From Clostridiales bacterium (lineage in GTDB: Bacteria; Bacillota; Clostridia; Oscillospirales; CAG-272), in NCBI GenBank assembly GCA_022791685.1, contig JAAVZO010000025.1, positions 62,001 through 126,000 on the forward strand: 64,000 bases of DNA. The letters run 5' to 3'. Under the pieces are notes generated by a model, which had not been told where the DNA came from, did not search any database, and was given only the letters and a program-made list of their open reading frames with translations. A program made the translations under genes and the position numbers. Positions 8,277 through 17,284 of the stretch are shown one piece after another (position 1 is the first letter of the stretch; every line of letters starts with the position of its first letter).

Positions 8277-9404
8277 ATGATAAAATTTCTCCACTGTGCC
8301 GACCTGCACCTTGACAGCCCGCTCGCTTCACTCGATTTAAAGCGAGCTGAAATACGCCGCAGCGAATTTCGCTCAACACTCGCTGCAATGATACGTTCGG
8401 CTCAAACTAACAAAATTGATTTTCTAATTATATCCGGCGACCTTTTCGAGAGTGAATTTGCCTCCCGTGAAACTATAGCTCTGCTTTGCCATGAATTTGC
8501 ATCGATACCCGAATGCAACATCATAATCGCTCCCGGAAATCATGACCCGTATACATCTCAGAGCTATTATCGCCGTACTGAATTTCCTGAAAATGTGTAT
8601 ATTTTTGACTCTACAGAATTATCATGCTTTGATTTCCCAGAAAAGAACACCACAATATACGGATATGCCTTTACCGACAACACGCTTGATTTTTGTCCGT
8701 TCGAAGGCTTTACTCCAGAAAACCCTGACCGAATAAACATCCTTGCTGCACACGGCGAATTCGGTTCACGCAACACACATAAATGTCCGATACCAACCGA
8801 AGTGCTTGCCAACAGCGGTTTCGACTATGTTGCACTTGGACATTACCATAACTACAGCGAGATCAAGCAGCTGAAAAGCACCTACTACGCATATTCCGGT
8901 TGTCTTGAAGGACGTGGATTTGATGAGTGCGGAGAAAAAGGTGCAATAATCGCTGTCGCTGACAAATCCGAAGGAAGATTCCAGCTCGGAGCTAAATTTG
9001 TACGATTCTCAAAGCGGCACTATGAAATCGAACAGCTCGATATAACAGGAGCTGAAACTAACGCCGACCTCCTAAATCGTCTTGCTGCATTGATCAAGGA
9101 GCGCGGATACGGTGAAGACACCGCACTTCGCGTAGTGCTGACTGGAAATACCGCAGGCGAATTGAAAATCTCACAAAAGTTTCTCACCGAGCAGTTCCCG
9201 CAGCTATTCTTACTCGAATTCAAGGACGAAACACTTCCACTGCTCGACAGCGATACGCTGAAACGCGACCCGACTATCCGCGGAGCTTTCTATAATTCTC
9301 TCGCTGGTATGCTCGACGGCAATGAAGACGAGCGTGAGCTCGCGGCACTTGCGCTGCGGTATGGCCTATCCGCGCTGTCTGGTGAAGATATCATTGACTT
9401 CTGA
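8277..9404 (+). CDS. yhaO: Metallophosphoesterase, SbcD/YhaO-like DNA nuclease subunit
   Basis: 375 residues. The calcineurin-like phosphoesterase motifs appear in order: CADLHLDSP (about residues 7-15), ISGDLFES (about 57), APGNHDPY (about 84), AAHGEFGS (about 159) and ALGHYHNY (about 190). These supply the two Mn2+ ions of an SbcD/Mre11-type nuclease. The C-terminal 170 residues resemble the YhaO capping region rather than E. coli SbcD. The gene precedes the SbcC-like ATPase by 14 bases, as in Bacillus yhaO-yhaN. Likely role: processing DNA ends or hairpins. Confidence 0.9.
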   Translation: MIKFLHCADLHLDSPLASLDLKRAEIRRSEFRSTLAAMIRSAQTNKIDFLIISGDLFESEFASRETIALLCHEFASIPECNIIIAPGNHDPYTSQSYYRRTEFPENVYIFDSTELSCFDFPEKNTTIYGYAFTDNTLDFCPFEGFTPENPDRINILAAHGEFGSRNTHKCPIPTEVLANSGFDYVALGHYHNYSEIKQLKSTYYAYSGCLEGRGFDECGEKGAIIAVADKSEGRFQLGAKFVRFSKRHYEIEQLDITGAETNADLLNRLAALIKERGYGEDTALRVVLTGNTAGELKISQKFLTEQFPQLFLLEFKDETLPLLDSDTLKRDPTIRGAFYNSLAGMLDGNEDERELAALALRYGLSALSGEDIIDF

Positions 9405-9418
9405 CTGGAGACACTAAA

Positions 9419-11599
9419 ATGTATATAGAAAAACTGCAAATTAACACGTTTGGCAAGCTCTCAAATTTAAAGCTCGAATTTGCGCCAGGCGTTAATATAA
9501 TCGAAGGTGCTAATGAAAGCGGAAAGTCAACACTCGCCGCATTTATAAAATTCATGTTTTACGGTATCCCGCCAAAAGACCGTACAGCGCTTATCAGCTG
9601 GGACAACAGTGGAGCGGCAGGAACACTTACACTAAACACCGGAACACACCGATACCGTATTGAGCGCGCACTGATATGTACAGGCAACGATACAAAGCAA
9701 ACTTGGCGCGAGACAGTTCAGCTAATTGACTTAGCAAACAATCTTCCATGTCACAAGGGCGAATCGCCTGGTGAGCTCTTCTTCGGAGTCGATGCCGATA
9801 TGTTCGCGGCTACTGCATTCGTATCGCAAATAGGCGGTGCAAGCACTGGAGGTGCAAAGGTCGCTGAAGGAATAGAAAATCTGCTGTTCTCGGCGGACGA
9901 GACAGTAAACACACAGCGCGCACTCTCAAAGCTTGATTCAGCAAGAGCACTGCTGCTGCACAAAAATGAAAAAGGCGGACGCTTATATGAACTTGAAACT
10001 GAGTGCGCTGAACTCGAAACAAAGCTTACAAAAGCGCTTGAGACCTCGCGTGATATCCTGACAAAGGAAGCTCGATTATCAGATATCAAGCAAAATGAAG
10101 CAAACGCTAAAGAAAAATCCGACGTGCTAACAAAAAAGATCCGCCAATTCGAGGCACGGACGCTCGTAAAACTTTACGACCGTATGCACGCACTCGAAAG
10201 CAAGGCTAATGAGCTGCAAGCGCAGCTAAAAACAGCTAATGTTCCAAACACGGAGCAGCTAAAGCGCATACAAGATACAATCACGAGGATAGCTGACTTA
10301 AAGCAGCAGCTCGCCGAAGCTGATTCACGTAATGCTGCACCAGAGCAGCAAAGGAGTCCTCAGCTCGAAGCCTATCTGGACCGCGGCGGAAGTGAAGGAA
10401 TAAGCAGTGAAATAAACGCCAGCCGAACAGCCGCCCGAGCCCAAACCGCAGTTGCTGTAGTAATGTCAATATTCGCCATAGCAGCATTGATTTTCGGACT
10501 TGCACCTATGATAATCGGATCAAAGCTGCTGACGATACCAATAGTCGTCGGCGGAGTATTGCTCGCGATAGCTGTAACATTATTTGTGATCGCAGCTAAA
10601 TCACGCAGTAAAGCCTCAGAGCTTGACAATGAGTTCGATATCGACACACTCGAATCTGAGCTTGCTGAGCAAAAAACGGCAGCGGAAGCCGCAAAGCTCG
10701 CCGCTCTTGCAGTAACAGATATCCGTCAGCGTCTTGATGAAGCCCTTGACAATGCAAGCCGCGAGTTCGAAACTGACGCACGCACCGACGGTGCACTTGA
10801 AGCACGGCTTGCCGAGCTCACTGAGCAGAGTCATTCGACCGATGGAATAAAGGCGGAATACGAAAAATATTCGGCTCTATATGCTGGAATGCGCGAGCAG
10901 CTCAGCGGATATGATGAAGCTGAACAGCGCGCGCAAATTGATATGTCGCTCGATATAAGTGATGTTGACGCAGCAAACCTGACGGCAATACGTCGCGAAG
11001 CTACATTCGCCGCTAAAAGCGCAGCGTCTCTTTCGCAGCACGCCGCCGAGCTCGAACGCACGCTCGCTGGACTATATCCGACCGCCAACAACCCTACCGA
11101 ACTCTCCGACAGATTGAACGCCGCTAAGCGTGAGCGTACGGAGCTTGAGCGCAAGCACGCAGCATACAAGCTCGCATACGATAAGTTAAGTGAAGCGAGT
11201 ACACACCTACGTGAGAGCGTCGCCCCGCGGCTTGCAGCCGACGCTGCCGAGCTGATGGGCGCGGTCACCGACGGCAAATACACCGAGCTCGGAATTGGAA
11301 GTGAGCTTGAAATGTCAGCAGGAAGCGAAGGAAGCTCAGCGCATAGCGTGACGCTGCTTAGTGCCGGAACACAGGACGCGGCATACATAAGTTTGAGACT
11401 TGCACTAACACGAATGCTGTACCGTAAATGCACACCGATGATGATATACGACGAGAGCTTCGCCCGCCTCGACGACGAGCGTCTGACGCGTATGCTGCGG
11501 CTGATAGCCTCACAGGAACAAAGTCTCGTGCTTACATCAAATCGACGCGACGGTGAACTGATGAGCACGATCGGCGAATACAATAAAATCGTGATGTAA
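9419..11599 (+). CDS. yhaN: YhaN/SbcC-like AAA ATPase with an internal membrane hairpin
   Basis: 726 residues. The N-terminal half-ATPase has Walker A GANESGKST (about 29-38). Long charged coiled coils run from about 180-300 and 400-620. The C-terminal half has an ABC-like signature LLSAGTQDAAYISLRL and Walker B with D-loop MMIYDESFARLDDE (about 675-688). Two hydrophobic helices (about 343-364 and 372-393) interrupt the coiled coil, as in the YhaN subgroup and unlike canonical SbcC/Rad50. The protein would work with YhaO, possibly tethered at the membrane. GGAG precedes the ATG, and a terminator follows directly. Confidence 0.88.
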   Translation: MYIEKLQINTFGKLSNLKLEFAPGVNIIEGANESGKSTLAAFIKFMFYGIPPKDRTALISWDNSGAAGTLTLNTGTHRYRIERALICTGNDTKQTWRETVQLIDLANNLPCHKGESPGELFFGVDADMFAATAFVSQIGGASTGGAKVAEGIENLLFSADETVNTQRALSKLDSARALLLHKNEKGGRLYELETECAELETKLTKALETSRDILTKEARLSDIKQNEANAKEKSDVLTKKIRQFEARTLVKLYDRMHALESKANELQAQLKTANVPNTEQLKRIQDTITRIADLKQQLAEADSRNAAPEQQRSPQLEAYLDRGGSEGISSEINASRTAARAQTAVAVVMSIFAIAALIFGLAPMIIGSKLLTIPIVVGGVLLAIAVTLFVIAAKSRSKASELDNEFDIDTLESELAEQKTAAEAAKLAALAVTDIRQRLDEALDNASREFETDARTDGALEARLAELTEQSHSTDGIKAEYEKYSALYAGMREQLSGYDEAEQRAQIDMSLDISDVDAANLTAIRREATFAAKSAASLSQHAAELERTLAGLYPTANNPTELSDRLNAAKRERTELERKHAAYKLAYDKLSEASTHLRESVAPRLAADAAELMGAVTDGKYTELGIGSELEMSAGSEGSSAHSVTLLSAGTQDAAYISLRLALTRMLYRKCTPMMIYDESFARLDDERLTRMLRLIASQEQSLVLTSNRRDGELMSTIGEYNKIVM

Positions 11600-11604
11600 C
11601 TAAA

Positions 11605-11664
11605 ACAAATATAAAACAACAACCGCCCGGTGAAAAGCACTCAAGTCGAGCGGTTGTTGTTTTA
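11605..11664. repeat. Terminator repeat T1, copy 1 (left bracket of the PIN toxin cassette)
   Basis: A 60-base intrinsic terminator with stem core AACAACAACCGC / GCGGTTGTTGTT and A/T flanks, serving the convergent yhaN and antitoxin genes. It matches the copy at 12439-12496 in the same orientation, apart from a 2-base insertion and two substitutions (TCGAG versus CCGGG). The antitoxin stop codon (11664-11662) lies inside this repeat. Confidence 0.9.
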
Positions 11665-11901
11665 TATTCGTTTGCCTTTGCCAGTGTATGGATGAGATCT
11701 ATCGTATTCAACTGCTGCCTCTTCGAATTTTTCAACAGTCATATTGTCGAAAAGCGTCCTGCGCCATTCTGTATAATCAAAGCCTTCACGATTTATTATT
11801 GTAATAAATCGTTCGGCATTTATAATACCAAGCTTTTCAACTAAGCAAGCAAACCCTGCGTCAATGATTTCCGCAGAACTATTCATCGCTCCATTATCCA
11901 C
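11662..11901 (-). CDS. Probable antitoxin of PIN-domain toxin-antitoxin pair
   Basis: 79 residues, starting at GTG 11901 with GGAGG 9 bases upstream. The start overlaps the end of the PIN toxin gene by 8 bases, indicating translational coupling. The sequence ERFITIINREGFDYTEWRR followed by an acidic tail matches the small partner protein commonly found beside this PIN subfamily in Clostridia. No classical DNA-binding fold is obvious. It would bind and block the RNase. Its stop codon is supplied by terminator repeat T1. The antitoxin role is inferred from partner and position. Confidence 0.75.
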   Translation of the reverse strand: MDNGAMNSSAEIIDAGFACLVEKLGIINAERFITIINREGFDYTEWRRTLFDNMTVEKFEEAAVEYDRSHPYTGKGKRI

Positions 11902-12343
11902 TAATATCTACCTCCGCTATTCTTATAAATTCACCTGGTGTTAATATTACAATATTATTTGTATTATATTTAAGTAATCTATCATCTGTAGTTATAAAGT
12001 AATCACTACCAGCCAATATCGCGCAAGCAACATGGTATGCGTCTGCTTTTTTAATACCAGTATTGATTATAGGCTCTGCTATTTTCGCCACTTCATCATT
12101 TTTCTCACCACCAACATAGTATGATGAATACATATCCATAAAGTCACCTATTGCTTGTCGTTTATGTTGAAATCTATTTTTATCATTCTCATATCTCAGA
12201 ATATATGACGTTACAAGTTGAAGTTTATCATTTTTTACCATACTTTGAATATAAAGTTTTGCTTCTGTTTCTAAATGGATTCTTATTTGAGACTGGTCAT
12301 CATATGGTCGGTTATAGCAGCAATTGTCTAAATAAATCTTCAT
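11894..12343 (-). CDS. PIN-domain ribonuclease, toxin of a toxin-antitoxin pair
   Basis: 149 residues from the ATG at 12343 (AGGTGA site upstream); a longer reading to 12403 is unlikely. The protein opens with the PIN signature MKIYLDNCCYNRPYDDQSQ (first catalytic Asp in YLDNC). It has a conserved Glu in LETEAK and the C-terminal acidic cluster KKADAYHVACAILAGSDYF followed by TTDDRLL. PIN toxins are Mg2+-dependent RNases that cut tRNA, rRNA or mRNA. The toxin gene comes first and the antitoxin second. The pair is bracketed by direct copies of one terminator, suggesting acquisition into the yhaN / S-layer convergent gap. Confidence 0.88.
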   Translation of the reverse strand: MKIYLDNCCYNRPYDDQSQIRIHLETEAKLYIQSMVKNDKLQLVTSYILRYENDKNRFQHKRQAIGDFMDMYSSYYVGGEKNDEVAKIAEPIINTGIKKADAYHVACAILAGSDYFITTDDRLLKYNTNNIVILTPGEFIRIAEVDISG

Positions 12344-12438
12344 AGTTTCAATATCACCTTCTATATTTATTATATCATTGAACATAATAAATATCAATAG
12401 CATTCAACAAAAAACATTGTTAATAAATTATAACTTAT

Positions 12439-12496
12439 ACAAATAAAACAACAACCGCCCGGTGAAAAGCACTCAAGCCGGGCGGTTGTTGTTTTA
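12439..12496. repeat. Terminator repeat T1, copy 2 (right bracket of the PIN toxin cassette)
   Basis: 58 bases with the same sequence and orientation as copy 1, but with a fully matched stem (CCGCCCGG / CCGGGCGG). It now serves as the distal terminator of the S-layer gene on the minus strand. A perfect stem suggests this is the more intact copy. Confidence 0.9.
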
Positions 12497-12513
12497 AAAG
12501 GTTAAAGGAGATT

Positions 12514-12535
12514 TCCTGCCCCTTTCGGGGCAGGA
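12514..12535 (-). other. 3' hairpin of the S-layer transcript with GNRA loop
   Basis: Perfect 9-base stem TCCTGCCCC / GGGGCAGGA (12514-12522 with 12527-12535). On the minus strand the loop is GAAA, a GNRA tetraloop. No T-run follows, so it is probably a protective 3' UTR hairpin upstream of terminator copy 2 rather than a terminator. Confidence 0.55.
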
Positions 12536-12598
12536 CGTACCTTAGTACGCAAATAGATTTGTTTCGCTTACACAGAAACTAAGTTCAGGGTAAATGAA

Positions 12599-15500
12599 TT
12601 AGCCCTTTACAGTTACAGTGTAGGAACGAGTTGTAGCATCCCAATTGGAAACTTCAACCTCTACAGCAGCCTCAACTCTGATCTGATAGGAAGCATCAGT
12701 ATTTGCAACTTCAAATACATACTCGCCGTCAGCAGTGAAGAGCTTGTTGTAGGAAGTATCAGCGCCATTAGAGGTTACAATAACCTTAACAGGAGCAATT
12801 TCAGTAGCACCAACAACCTTAACAGTGAAGGATCTGGTAGCAGGCTTATCAGCGGTGGTCTTTACAACAGCACCGATGAAAGTCTTGTTGCCGTTCGAAA
12901 GAACATATGCAACAGTGTAGGTTACGTTTGCGTCATCAAGAACCTTAGCGGGCTCATTGGTCTTAAGGTCGTACTCACCCTTCTTAGTGAGCTTAACTTC
13001 AGTGATGGTGGTTACATCAAGACCCTTGATTGTCCAAGTACGTGCCGGCTCAAAATCAGAAGCCTTAACGTCGATAGTCTTGTAAGAACCTTCATCAGCC
13101 TTAGCCTTTACGATGTTAGTACCAACTTCAGCGCTGAGGAAGTCGCCCTTTGCAGGAGCAATAGCGCCAGTCTCATTCTTAACGTAGATCTTTTCAACCT
13201 TAGCACCAGTGTTGAGGTTGATTGCATTTACAGTGTACTCACGGTAAATGTCATTGCCAGAGAATCCGAACTCGGATGCAACTGCCATAGTGTAGGTCGG
13301 CTCAACCTTATCAAGGATGTAAACTACATTCTTGGTGGTCTCAGGATTGATAATGTTGGTAGCCTTTGAAAGCTCGCCAGTGTACTCAACAATTACAGTT
13401 CCGGAAACGCCGTTGTTGTCACCTCTGCCAGTATAACCAATCTTATTGGAATATACCTTTGCAACATTGAGGTTGATCCATGTGCCATTTGCAGGAGTGC
13501 CTACAAACTTAGTAACGCTTGTACCATTGATGAAGTAGAATACAGTGTTAGCATTTGTACGGATTGCATTAGTGTTGTCAAGAACACCATCAATCTTATC
13601 AGCGATACCGCCATCAAACTTCAGAGTACCTACTTCTGCAGTTACCTGCTGCTTGTACTCATCAACAGTATTCTTAATAACTTCGAGCTTAACAGTGCCG
13701 TCATCTGCTTTTCTCATTCTGCAGAGAGTACCAGCCTGAAGGTCATTGTTATTGAGGTCAGCGATAGTAGAAGTGAAGGTGAATACATTCAGCTTAGCAA
13801 AGTCAACGGTCTTACCGTCAGCCTTTACTACGGAAGAAACAACTACTTCCTTAACAGCGCCGTTAGCATAAACGTCCATGTAAACGTTGTTGCCGTTAGC
13901 GAAAGAGTTGATACCCTTCATAACAACAACATCATAGTTGTCAGGATTGTTGAACATAGCAGCAGCTATGATCGAGTTACCATAAGTAACGAAGTTGTAA
14001 GTAGCACCAGCTACGAGGTTTTCCCACTTAACGAAGTCAAGTGCAACCTTATCGGTGATATCGTTGAGGTTAGCACCAGATACGGTGTTGATTACAGCGC
14101 CAACATTGCCGTTAGCAACGCGAGCGTCGTTAGCAAGCACATAGTTGTTGCCGTCAACAGTAACAGTTACATTCATGTAATTGCTGCTGTTCTTATCGCC
14201 ATTGTTGCGATTTGTGGTGTTAACCTTGTCAAACTTTGCAGTCTGAACAGGGAGAACCTCAAGAACGTTCATGGTCTTGGTTGCAGAGTTGTAAGTGTAA
14301 ACGATAACGTCGCCCTTAGCAAGCTCTACATCGCTATTGATAGTAACGTCTTCAGTGCCCTTGCCGAGACCAGCAGTAGCAGTATCGAAGTTCAGCTTCT
14401 TGCCGTCCTTGGTGTTGTAAACTGCGATGTATACAGTTTCAACAGAAGCACGATCGTAAATACCATCGTTGTTATCATCATAAAGATTGATGCGATAGTT
14501 GTTGTTGAGAGCCTTAACTTCCTTAGCGGTGTAAGTACCGTAAGTAACGTTATTGGAAACTTCAACGCCAACGCCTTCTACCTTCTTGAGTTCATCAGCG
14601 GTATAAAGCTTGTCGTTGTAGGAGTACATAACAGTGCTGCCAACCTTAACGGTGCGAGCTATTACTTCTCCCTTTGCATTAACAACGTTTCCGTCGCTGT
14701 CTACAGGAAGCTCAACCTGCTTAGTAGCAGTAGAAGTGCCCTTGAAGATAACGAGCTCGTTCTTAATGTTAGAGCCAGTGATTTCAGATACAACGTAGTA
14801 TGTAACGCCATCAATGGTGATCTTGCCAGTTCCTTCGTCCTTTACAGAAACAGAGGAAGCAGCCAGAGCGATAGGAGCATCGCCGAGTTCGATTCTGTCG
14901 CTCTTACCAGTTGCCTCATCATAGTTGATGAAGTTTACAGTGCGAGCAAAGCTTGCTTCAACGTCGGTGATTCCGAGGTCAGCAGCAGGTACATAGTTGA
15001 TGTCGCCGGTAGGAATACCGTTAACGAGCTTCTGAATACCTACAGTGCCATCAACAGACGGCTTAGCAGAGCTATCGAACTGCTGCTTAGGAGTAGCAGT
15101 TACAACGAAAGTAGTGGTGTTGTCAACAGTAGCAACGCCGAAGTTCTTCGCTTCGATAGTAGCACCATTGTCAGCCGGCTTAGCTGCGATCATGTTAGCG
15201 ATAAGCTGAGCGCACTCTGCTCTGTTGAGAGCCTTAGCGCCGTCTTTAACGCCCATGTTAGCGGTGAGACCGAGTTCAGTTGCCTTAGAGTAAGCTGCAA
15301 GCCAGTAAGGATTGCCAGAAGTGCTTACCGAGTAACCAAGTGCACGTACAGCCATGATGAGAGCGTCCTGATAAAGGATACCGCCATCGGGGTTGAAGAG
15401 CATTTCGGTGGTGCTTACACCATTAACGATACCGTTCATGTAAGCATAAGCGATTGCGCCGTACCATTCAGTAACGTCGCTGAAGATTGCCATGCCATCT

Positions 15501-15751
15501 TCCCAGTTGGTTTCAGCAGGGTTGAGAGCACGAGCCATCATAATAGCCATCTGAGTTCTGGTAACGCCATCTTCAGGTGAGAAGAGACCGTCGCCAGTAC
15601 CATTTACGATTCCGTATCCGGCGAGCTTTTCAATAGCAGCTGCGTACTGATTGTCTTCAGCAACATCGTCGAATGCAGAAACCGCAGCACCAGCACTTAC
15701 TACCATAAGCATAGCAAGAACTAATGCAAGAAACTTTTTAAGATTTCTCAT
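12599..15751 (-). CDS. Large SLH-domain surface (S-layer) protein
   Basis: 1050 residues from the ATG at 15751 (AAGGAG 10 bases upstream; start MRNLKKFLALVLAMLMVVSA). A cleaved signal peptide ends near residue 27. Three SLH repeats follow (about 27-75, 86-140 and 145-200; FSDV- and NRAECAQL-type motifs), which anchor the protein to pyruvylated secondary cell-wall polymer. The remaining 850 residues are Thr/Val/Asn-rich with repeated beta-strand-like segments and few Cys, as in S-layer array proteins. Uniform, strongly biased codon use and a structured leader suggest high expression. It may be the main S-layer protein; the outer domains have no recognised fold. Confidence 0.88.
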   Translation of the reverse strand: MRNLKKFLALVLAMLMVVSAGAAVSAFDDVAEDNQYAAAIEKLAGYGIVNGTGDGLFSPEDGVTRTQMAIMMARALNPAETNWEDGMAIFSDVTEWYGAIAYAYMNGIVNGVSTTEMLFNPDGGILYQDALIMAVRALGYSVSTSGNPYWLAAYSKATELGLTANMGVKDGAKALNRAECAQLIANMIAAKPADNGATIEAKNFGVATVDNTTTFVVTATPKQQFDSSAKPSVDGTVGIQKLVNGIPTGDINYVPAADLGITDVEASFARTVNFINYDEATGKSDRIELGDAPIALAASSVSVKDEGTGKITIDGVTYYVVSEITGSNIKNELVIFKGTSTATKQVELPVDSDGNVVNAKGEVIARTVKVGSTVMYSYNDKLYTADELKKVEGVGVEVSNNVTYGTYTAKEVKALNNNYRINLYDDNNDGIYDRASVETVYIAVYNTKDGKKLNFDTATAGLGKGTEDVTINSDVELAKGDVIVYTYNSATKTMNVLEVLPVQTAKFDKVNTTNRNNGDKNSSNYMNVTVTVDGNNYVLANDARVANGNVGAVINTVSGANLNDITDKVALDFVKWENLVAGATYNFVTYGNSIIAAAMFNNPDNYDVVVMKGINSFANGNNVYMDVYANGAVKEVVVSSVVKADGKTVDFAKLNVFTFTSTIADLNNNDLQAGTLCRMRKADDGTVKLEVIKNTVDEYKQQVTAEVGTLKFDGGIADKIDGVLDNTNAIRTNANTVFYFINGTSVTKFVGTPANGTWINLNVAKVYSNKIGYTGRGDNNGVSGTVIVEYTGELSKATNIINPETTKNVVYILDKVEPTYTMAVASEFGFSGNDIYREYTVNAINLNTGAKVEKIYVKNETGAIAPAKGDFLSAEVGTNIVKAKADEGSYKTIDVKASDFEPARTWTIKGLDVTTITEVKLTKKGEYDLKTNEPAKVLDDANVTYTVAYVLSNGNKTFIGAVVKTTADKPATRSFTVKVVGATEIAPVKVIVTSNGADTSYNKLFTADGEYVFEVANTDASYQIRVEAAVEVEVSNWDATTRSYTVTVKG

Positions 15752-15891
15752 TTGTGTTTTTCTCCTTATAAAGATTAAAATTAAGGGTTCGCCTTTGAAT
15801 GCCCGTCGCTCGACGGTACACATCCGGTCTCACGGGAATGTCTGCACGCTTCGGTCAGAGCTTCCAACAGGTGAATTTTTTCCCTGACAAT

Positions 15892-15920
15892 ATCATACCA
15901 CAAGTCAATTTTTTTTTCAA
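15892..15920 (-). promoter_or_regulatory. Promoter and structured leader of the S-layer gene
   Basis: On the minus strand: TTGAAA (15920-15915), 17-base spacer ending TGTGG, TATGAT (15897-15892). The leader of about 134 bases contains a perfect CCGTCG-CT-CGACGG hairpin (15803-15816) and other GC-rich pairing. This could stabilise the mRNA, as is common for S-layer transcripts. Confidence 0.6.
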
Positions 15921-15970
15921 GTCTTTTTCCTCTTTTGTTAGCTATTTGTAATTTTAAACGCTATTTAATA

Positions 15971-17128
15971 TTACGCGTCAACGAGCAGCAGCTTTCGGAT
16001 GAGCCGAAGCAAAATACCGCCGTAGCTGACTCTGTCGACACTTTCGCCTGCCGTTATCGGAACACTGCCTATAACCTCGCCGTCAAGCACATACTCGACA
16101 CGCCCGACTTCTGTTCCAGCCTCGACTGGCGCGGAAATATTCTCCGGAAGCGTTATCTGCGTTGTCACCTTCGCGCCAGCCCCCTTCTTAACGACCGCCT
16201 GAGTCGATGTATATTCGAGCGGTACCGTCTCTGCAACGCCGCCGAGCACTCGCAGTGGTTCAAGCGGCTCAGGCTCGCGGCTTGCGACCTCCCAGTTTGC
16301 AAAGCCGTAGTCAAGCAGCTTCTTAGCAGCTTCATTCCGCTCGTCGCGAGTCGGCACCGCCATTATTACAGCTATAAGCTGCATATCATCGCGGAGTGCA
16401 GATGCACTGATACAGAATTTCGCCTTTGAGGTAGAGCCAGTCTTTAGCCCGTTAGCGCCGCGGTAAAAGCGTATCAGACGGTTTGTATTTGTAAGGCCGA
16501 ATGCACCATCACGTATCGTGTCCATCCAAATGGAGGAAAATTCGAGTATCTTCGGATGCTTCGTTATCAGCTCGCGTGACATTATCGCGATATCTCGTGC
16601 GCTCGTAACGTGCCCTTCTACCGTGTCGTCAAGTCCATTGGTATTTTTAAATACAGTATTCACCATACCAAGCTCAGCTGCTCGCTCATTCATTTTTGTA
16701 ACGAACGCCTCTTCACTGCCAGCTATTTTCTCCGCAAGTGCGACCGCCGCGTCATTTGCGCTCGCCACAACTACACACTTCACCATTTCCCAGACCGGCA
16801 TTTCTTCGCCGGGCTCGAGAAATACCTGCGAGCCGCCCATCGACGCTGCGTACTCGGAGGTCTGCACCTTCTCCTCCCAGCCAAGCCGACCGTCGTCAAC
16901 TGCTTCCATTACTAAAAGCAGCGTCATAATTTTTGTAACCGATGCCGGCGGAAGCTGCTCGTCCGCGTTGTACTCGTACAAAACAAGTCCAGTCGAAGCT
17001 TCCATCAAAATACAGCTCGGCACTCCAAAGTCGTTCGTTGAAGACGACTCTGCTGCAAGCGGAGTTGATACTGTAAACGTCATAACAGCAGCAAGAGCCG
17101 CGGCAGTGATCTTACCCTTAAGATTCAT
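15971..17128 (-). CDS. dacF: D-alanyl-D-alanine carboxypeptidase (S11, DacF/DacA type)
   Basis: 385 residues with a signal peptide (about 1-27). The three penicillin-binding motifs are in order: SxxK as SVTKIM (about residue 63), SxN as SAND (about 122) and KTG as GLKTGSTSKA (about 227). A C-terminal PBP5-like beta domain and an amphipathic membrane anchor follow. It trims the terminal D-Ala from peptidoglycan pentapeptides outside the membrane; close relatives act in vegetative wall maturation or spore cortex. It is a single gene; a perfect palindrome lies upstream. Confidence 0.93.
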   Translation of the reverse strand: MNLKGKITAAALAAVMTFTVSTPLAAESSSTNDFGVPSCILMEASTGLVLYEYNADEQLPPASVTKIMTLLLVMEAVDDGRLGWEEKVQTSEYAASMGGSQVFLEPGEEMPVWEMVKCVVVASANDAAVALAEKIAGSEEAFVTKMNERAAELGMVNTVFKNTNGLDDTVEGHVTSARDIAIMSRELITKHPKILEFSSIWMDTIRDGAFGLTNTNRLIRFYRGANGLKTGSTSKAKFCISASALRDDMQLIAVIMAVPTRDERNEAAKKLLDYGFANWEVASREPEPLEPLRVLGGVAETVPLEYTSTQAVVKKGAGAKVTTQITLPENISAPVEAGTEVGRVEYVLDGEVIGSVPITAGESVDRVSYGGILLRLIRKLLLVDA

Positions 17129-17179
17129 TTGATATCATCCCTTTCCAAAATTTGAAGCCGTGTTTTCAAATTATTCTAT

Positions 17180-17211
17180 CATGGAATTTATATTCCATGG
17201 AATGTATATTC
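17180..17211. promoter_or_regulatory. Palindromes upstream of the carboxypeptidase gene
   Basis: CATGGAAT-TTAT-ATTCCATG (17180-17199) is a perfect 20-base dyad. It is followed directly by GAAT-GTAT-ATTC, so three related GAAT/ATTC units are spaced about one helical turn apart. They lie just upstream of a possible -10 (TAGAAT, minus strand). Candidate repressor site, regulator unknown. Confidence 0.4.
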
Positions 17212-17233
17212 ATATAAGCTTAAAAATATGAAA

Positions 17234-17260
17234 AGCACCACGGATAAATTCCGTGGTGCT
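17234..17260 (-). terminator. Terminator of the HPr-like gene
   Basis: Perfect 10-base stem AGCACCACGG / CCGTGGTGCT with a 7-base loop, followed on the minus strand by TTTTC and an AT-rich tract. Confidence 0.8.
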
Positions 17261-17284
17261 GAAGCTTTAATGCTTTGTGATTTA

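Noticed and set aside
10831..11640. 269-codon Ser/Arg-rich frame antisense to yhaN
   Set aside because: Composition is what the reverse complement of a charged coiled-coil gene gives. It also runs through terminator copy 1.
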